Shown here: piece after piece, positions 14,666 to 17,076 of the stretch
Numbering within the stretch: the first letter of the stretch is position 1
Layout: the number at the start of each line of letters is the position of its first letter
From: an uncultured Rickettsiaceae bacterium
GTDB taxonomy: Bacteria; Pseudomonadota; Alphaproteobacteria; Rickettsiales; Rickettsiaceae
Reading direction: 5' to 3'
DNA length: 17,076 nt
Assembly: GCA_905479885.1 (NCBI GenBank)
Contig: CAJQOE010000032.1
Span: forward strand, 1 to 17,076
Position numbers and translations under genes: made by a program
The notes under the pieces: model-generated
The model's database searches: none
What the model saw: only the letters and a program-made list of their open reading frames with translations
Told to the model about the DNA's origin: nothing

Positions 14666-15147
14666 CTCTAAAACAATTTGAGTTTGATAATAATATTATG
14701 TTGCTCGCTCTAAAAGAAGCAGAAATAGCCGCTTCTAAAGGAGAAGTTCCCGTGGGATGCGTGATTATTAATAGAACTAACAACGAAGTGATTTCTCAAT
14801 CACACAACCTTATGCAACAAAGCAAAAATGCAAATTTTCATGCGGAAATTTTAGCTATTAATATAGCTTGTCAAAAATTAGATAACAAAAATTTATTGGA
14901 TTGTGATATTTATGTAACTTTAGAGCCATGCACCATGTGCGCTAGTGCCATTTCCAACGCTCGTCTGGGCCGTCTCTATTACGGAGCGCCTGACACAAAA
15001 CAAGGTGGTGTAGAAAATGGTGTGAAGTTTTTCACCTCAAATACTTGTTTACATAGACCAGAAGTATACTCTGGGATACAGAGCACGCAATCTGAAGAGA
15101 TTATTAAAAATTTCTTTGGTCAACTGCGAAAAAATAAGTTATACTAA
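14662..15147 (+). CDS. tadA: tRNA-specific adenosine deaminase
   Basis: TadA converts A34 to inosine in the anticodon of tRNA-Arg(ACG), allowing it to read CGU, CGC and CGA. The 161-residue product has the cytidine/deoxycytidylate deaminase zinc site: H60 with the proton-shuttling E62 (NFHAEILAI), and C90 and C93 (EPCTMCASAI), after the KGEVPVGCVI opening at 26-35. The GTG start is preceded by AAGG and overlaps the efflux-pump stop by 4 nt, indicating coupled translation. A later ATG at 14698 would lose a dozen residues but keep the domain; the coupled GTG is preferred. Length is normal for the family. Confidence 0.93.
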   Translation: MTLKQFEFDNNIMLLALKEAEIAASKGEVPVGCVIINRTNNEVISQSHNLMQQSKNANFHAEILAINIACQKLDNKNLLDCDIYVTLEPCTMCASAISNARLGRLYYGAPDTKQGGVENGVKFFTSNTCLHRPEVYSGIQSTQSEEIIKNFFGQLRKNKLY

Positions 15148-15162
15148 GCCAGTCATAAATAT

Positions 15163-15192
15163 GTTTGAACAAACTAAATTCTAACATAAACT
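15163..15192 (+). promoter_or_regulatory. Possible promoter of motAB with GTTTG-AA-CAAAC dyad
   Basis: TTGAAC (15165-15170) and TAAACT (15187-15192), each 4 of 6 to consensus, stand 16 bases apart in the 67-base gap between tadA and motA. The -35 overlaps a perfect 5-bp inverted repeat GTTTG-AA-CAAAC (15163-15174) that could be an operator. Weak evidence; a flagellar sigma-28-type box was not recognised. Confidence 0.28.
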
Positions 15193-15214
15193 AAACTTTA
15201 AAAAGCGCGTAAAT

Positions 15215-16084
15215 ATGTTTTACATAATAGGAATGATTGTTGTATTTGGCTCCGTTGTCGTAGGTTATACTATGCATGGTGGCAACCTCATGGTCTTATA
15301 CCAACCAAATGAATTCATAATCATTCTCGGCGCTGCTATTGGTTCTATCCTTATTGGCTATCCTATGTCTTGTATTAAAAAATCCTTGGTTGCAATAAAG
15401 TACTTTTTCAAAGGCAAACCTTATGCAAAACAAGATTATATGGAACTTTTATTATTTAGTTTCAATACATTCAAGCTAATGAAAATAAAAGGTATGCTTG
15501 AGATAGAATCTCATATCGAAAACATGAATGAAAGCGAATTATTTAAATTAGCCCCTGCTTTAAACAAAGACCCATTCGTATTAAATTTTATGGCTGATAA
15601 TTTACGCTTAATGACAATGGGAATGGATAATCCATACCAACTTGACGACGTAATGGAGCAAGAAGTGGACTTATACAAAGGCAATGCTGCTACCCCTGGG
15701 AATATTTTTCAAAACCTTGGGGATTCTTTACCAGCACTTGGTATTGTTGCAGCAGTGCTAGGGGTTATTGTAACCATGCGAAGCATCATGGAACCACCTG
15801 ATGTCCTTGGCGCTTTAATTGGTGCTGCGCTTGTGGGTACATTCTTTGGAGTATTGGTTGCTTATGGTCTATTTGGTCCTATGGGACATTTCTTACATAA
15901 ATATGGGGATTACAAAGTAAAATTTGTTTATTGTGCCAAAGCTGGTTTTATTGCTTATCTCAACGGTAATCCTCCGATTATTGTGGTTGAATTTATGCGT
16001 AAAAACATACCAGAAGATTTGAGACCATCGTTTGAAGAACTTGATACATATATCAATGAAAATTCAATGAAAATAATGGGTTAA
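15215..16084 (+). CDS. motA: Flagellar motor stator protein MotA
   Basis: MotA and MotB form the inner-membrane stator that turns proton flow into flagellar torque. The 289-residue product has the four-helix MotA plan: helices at ~1-19 and ~33-50, a cytoplasmic domain with the charged torque segment (MKIKGMLEIESHIENMNES, ~89-107), then the conserved GDSLPALGIVAAVLGVIVTM (169-188), whose proline P173 coincides with the essential P173 of E. coli MotA, and a fourth helix near 195-217. The end IPEDLRPSFEELD is the usual stator C-terminus. ExbB/TolQ relatives are excluded by length and this C-terminal motif. motB starts 2 nt after the stop. Confidence 0.93.
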   Translation: MFYIIGMIVVFGSVVVGYTMHGGNLMVLYQPNEFIIILGAAIGSILIGYPMSCIKKSLVAIKYFFKGKPYAKQDYMELLLFSFNTFKLMKIKGMLEIESHIENMNESELFKLAPALNKDPFVLNFMADNLRLMTMGMDNPYQLDDVMEQEVDLYKGNAATPGNIFQNLGDSLPALGIVAAVLGVIVTMRSIMEPPDVLGALIGAALVGTFFGVLVAYGLFGPMGHFLHKYGDYKVKFVYCAKAGFIAYLNGNPPIIVVEFMRKNIPEDLRPSFEELDTYINENSMKIMG

Positions 16085-16086
16085 CC

Positions 16087-16941
16087 ATGGCCAAAAATAA
16101 TCAAATAATTATTAAGAAGGTCAAAAAAATTCAAGGTGGTGGCCACCATGGTGGCGCTTGGAAAGTAGCATATGCTGATTTCGTAACCGCTATGATGGCT
16201 TTCTTTTTACTGCTTTGGTTAATATCTGTTTCCGACAAAGCCACGCTACAAGGTGTTGCACAATATTTTACACCGACCGAGTCTATAAGCGACAAAGCTG
16301 GCCTTGGTTTTGATGGCGGTGCAGATGCAAATATTGAAGATGGAGTAGGAGCCCCAAACGCAGCCTCTAGCTCTTTAATATATGGTTCACCTTCAAAAGG
16401 GCACCGCGTTGACGCAGCTCGCTTGCCAAGCAATATGAGCAATATAGAAAAAGATCATTTCATTGCTATAATGAACAGTATTCAGCAAGATGTTCAATTA
16501 AAACAATTCTCTGACAACATACAAATAGACATCACCAACGAAGGTCTGCGTATTCAAATTATGGATAGTGATAATAGACCTATGTTCAAACCTAATACCT
16601 CTGAATTACAACCTTATATGGAAAAAATTATCGATGTAATTGGTAAAATGGTTAGTGAACAACCAAACTATATTTCAATTAGTGGGCATACTGCGTCAGT
16701 TCCAGCTGGTGTAACCAACAACATTGATTTTTGGAATATATCTTCAGAACGCTCAAACGAAGTACGCAAATATATGACCAAAAGATTAATCGATAAAGGT
16801 CAAGTGGTGAAAATCATAGGCAAAGCCGATAGAGAACCGTTCGATGCAAAAGATCCTTTTAGTATACGCAATATAAGAGTTGGTATTACTCTACTAAATA
16901 ACGCATCTGTTAGTGCGTATCAAAAATCGTTACCTCATTAA
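16087..16941 (+). CDS. motB: Flagellar motor stator protein MotB
   Basis: MotB anchors the stator to peptidoglycan and carries the proton-binding aspartate. The 284-residue product has the N-terminal GGGHHGGAWKVAYADFVTAM segment followed by FFLLLWLI; D31 is the proton-binding Asp (D32 in E. coli), and the single membrane helix spans ~30-47. A plug/linker region rich in Gly and Ala follows (70-110), then an OmpA-like peptidoglycan-binding domain (~145-270) with FKPNTSELQPYMEKI, ISGHTA, WNISSERSNEVRKYM and RNIRVGI. The usual GHTD is GHTA here and NRRI is NIRV, so the peptidoglycan site deviates from the textbook form. No other flagellar gene is in the window. Confidence 0.92.
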   Translation: MAKNNQIIIKKVKKIQGGGHHGGAWKVAYADFVTAMMAFFLLLWLISVSDKATLQGVAQYFTPTESISDKAGLGFDGGADANIEDGVGAPNAASSSLIYGSPSKGHRVDAARLPSNMSNIEKDHFIAIMNSIQQDVQLKQFSDNIQIDITNEGLRIQIMDSDNRPMFKPNTSELQPYMEKIIDVIGKMVSEQPNYISISGHTASVPAGVTNNIDFWNISSERSNEVRKYMTKRLIDKGQVVKIIGKADREPFDAKDPFSIRNIRVGITLLNNASVSAYQKSLPH

Positions 16942-17076
16942 GCTCTAATACTGTCTTAGCAGCTAAGCAACAAAATCCGAGTTATAAAACTGTAGGATAA
17001 AGAAGGTTTGGCCAGCAGAAGGCTTGACAAAGTAGCTAATTAATGAGATTTTAACTACATCTCAGTCAAATTTTAG
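16942..17076. other. Region after motB: short dyads, no gene seen
   Basis: The last 135 bases hold no convincing coding frame. A small perfect dyad CTTAG-CAG-CTAAG (16955-16967) follows the motB stop by 13 bases, without a T-run. A TTGACA (17024-17029) with no good -10, and a second dyad TGAGAT/ATCTCA (17044-17049 and 17059-17064) followed a few bases later by TTTT, stand near the edge. A motB terminator or the promoter of a gene beyond the window is possible. Confidence 0.3.

Noticed and set aside
16131..16442. 103-codon open frame on the minus strand inside motB
   Set aside because: It lies wholly antisense to a well-supported gene, is Pro/Ser-rich with no recognisable domain, and fits a shadow of motB codon use.
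1..17076. CRISPR array, insertion sequence, prophage, toxin-antitoxin or other defence system
   Set aside because: No regularly spaced repeats, transposase or integrase motifs, terminal inverted repeats or defence-type domains were seen; genes are housekeeping or envelope functions in compact operons.

Overview
The window is an AT-rich chromosomal segment of an alphaproteobacterium, most likely a member of the Rickettsiales (intracellular or symbiotic lifestyle). The grounds are: GatA and GatC resemble Rickettsia proteins as I remember them; a Rickettsia-type 17 kDa glycine-zipper lipoprotein is present; an IalB-family secreted protein is present; and two gene orders are typical of alphaproteobacteria (rpmF-fabH-ihfA-merR and ctaC-ctaD-ctaB). 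A motAB pair at the right end suggests a lineage that keeps flagellar genes, as some Midichloriaceae and some protist-associated Rickettsiaceae do. The exact taxon cannot be fixed from sequence reading alone.

Layout, left to right. (1) 1-2906, minus strand: bamE-gatC-gatA-gatB, a tight operon joining an outer-membrane assembly lipoprotein to the tRNA-dependent amidotransferase GatCAB; gatB runs off the left edge. (2) 3027-4825, plus strand, divergent from bamE: rpmF-fabH-ihfA-merR, with plsX missing from its usual place between rpmF and fabH. (3) 4837-8128, minus strand: ctaC-ctaD-ctaB, the aa3-type cytochrome c oxidase subunits II and I and haem O synthase. (4) 8347-9006, minus strand: ialB preceded by tRNA-Val(UAC). 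(5) 9138-10892, plus strand: a polytopic membrane protein with an LtaS/OpgB-like sulfatase-superfamily domain. (6) 10900-13147, minus strand: a ZnuC-like ATPase, a GNAT acetyltransferase and a ZnuB-like permease. (7) 13215-13682, minus strand: the 17 kDa antigen. (8) 13784-15147, plus strand: a FieF-like cation efflux pump overlapping tadA by 4 nt. (9) 15215-16941, plus strand: motA-motB, the flagellar stator.

Together the genes cover translation quality (GatCAB, L32, TadA, tRNA-Val), envelope biogenesis (BamE, 17 kDa lipoprotein, the sulfatase-like enzyme), respiration (Cta), divalent-metal import and export (Znu-like transporter and FieF) and motility (MotAB). The window is gene-dense: no gene-free stretch exceeds 300 bases, and I see no insertion sequence, prophage, CRISPR array or clear defence system. 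I did not find a convincing undescribed system. The items most worth a second look are the acetyltransferase embedded in the metal-transporter operon, a repeated ACTGGTG element placed at the -10 boxes of two divergent promoters, the serine at the predicted nucleophile of the sulfatase-like enzyme, the missing plsX, and the deviating peptidoglycan-binding motifs of MotB.
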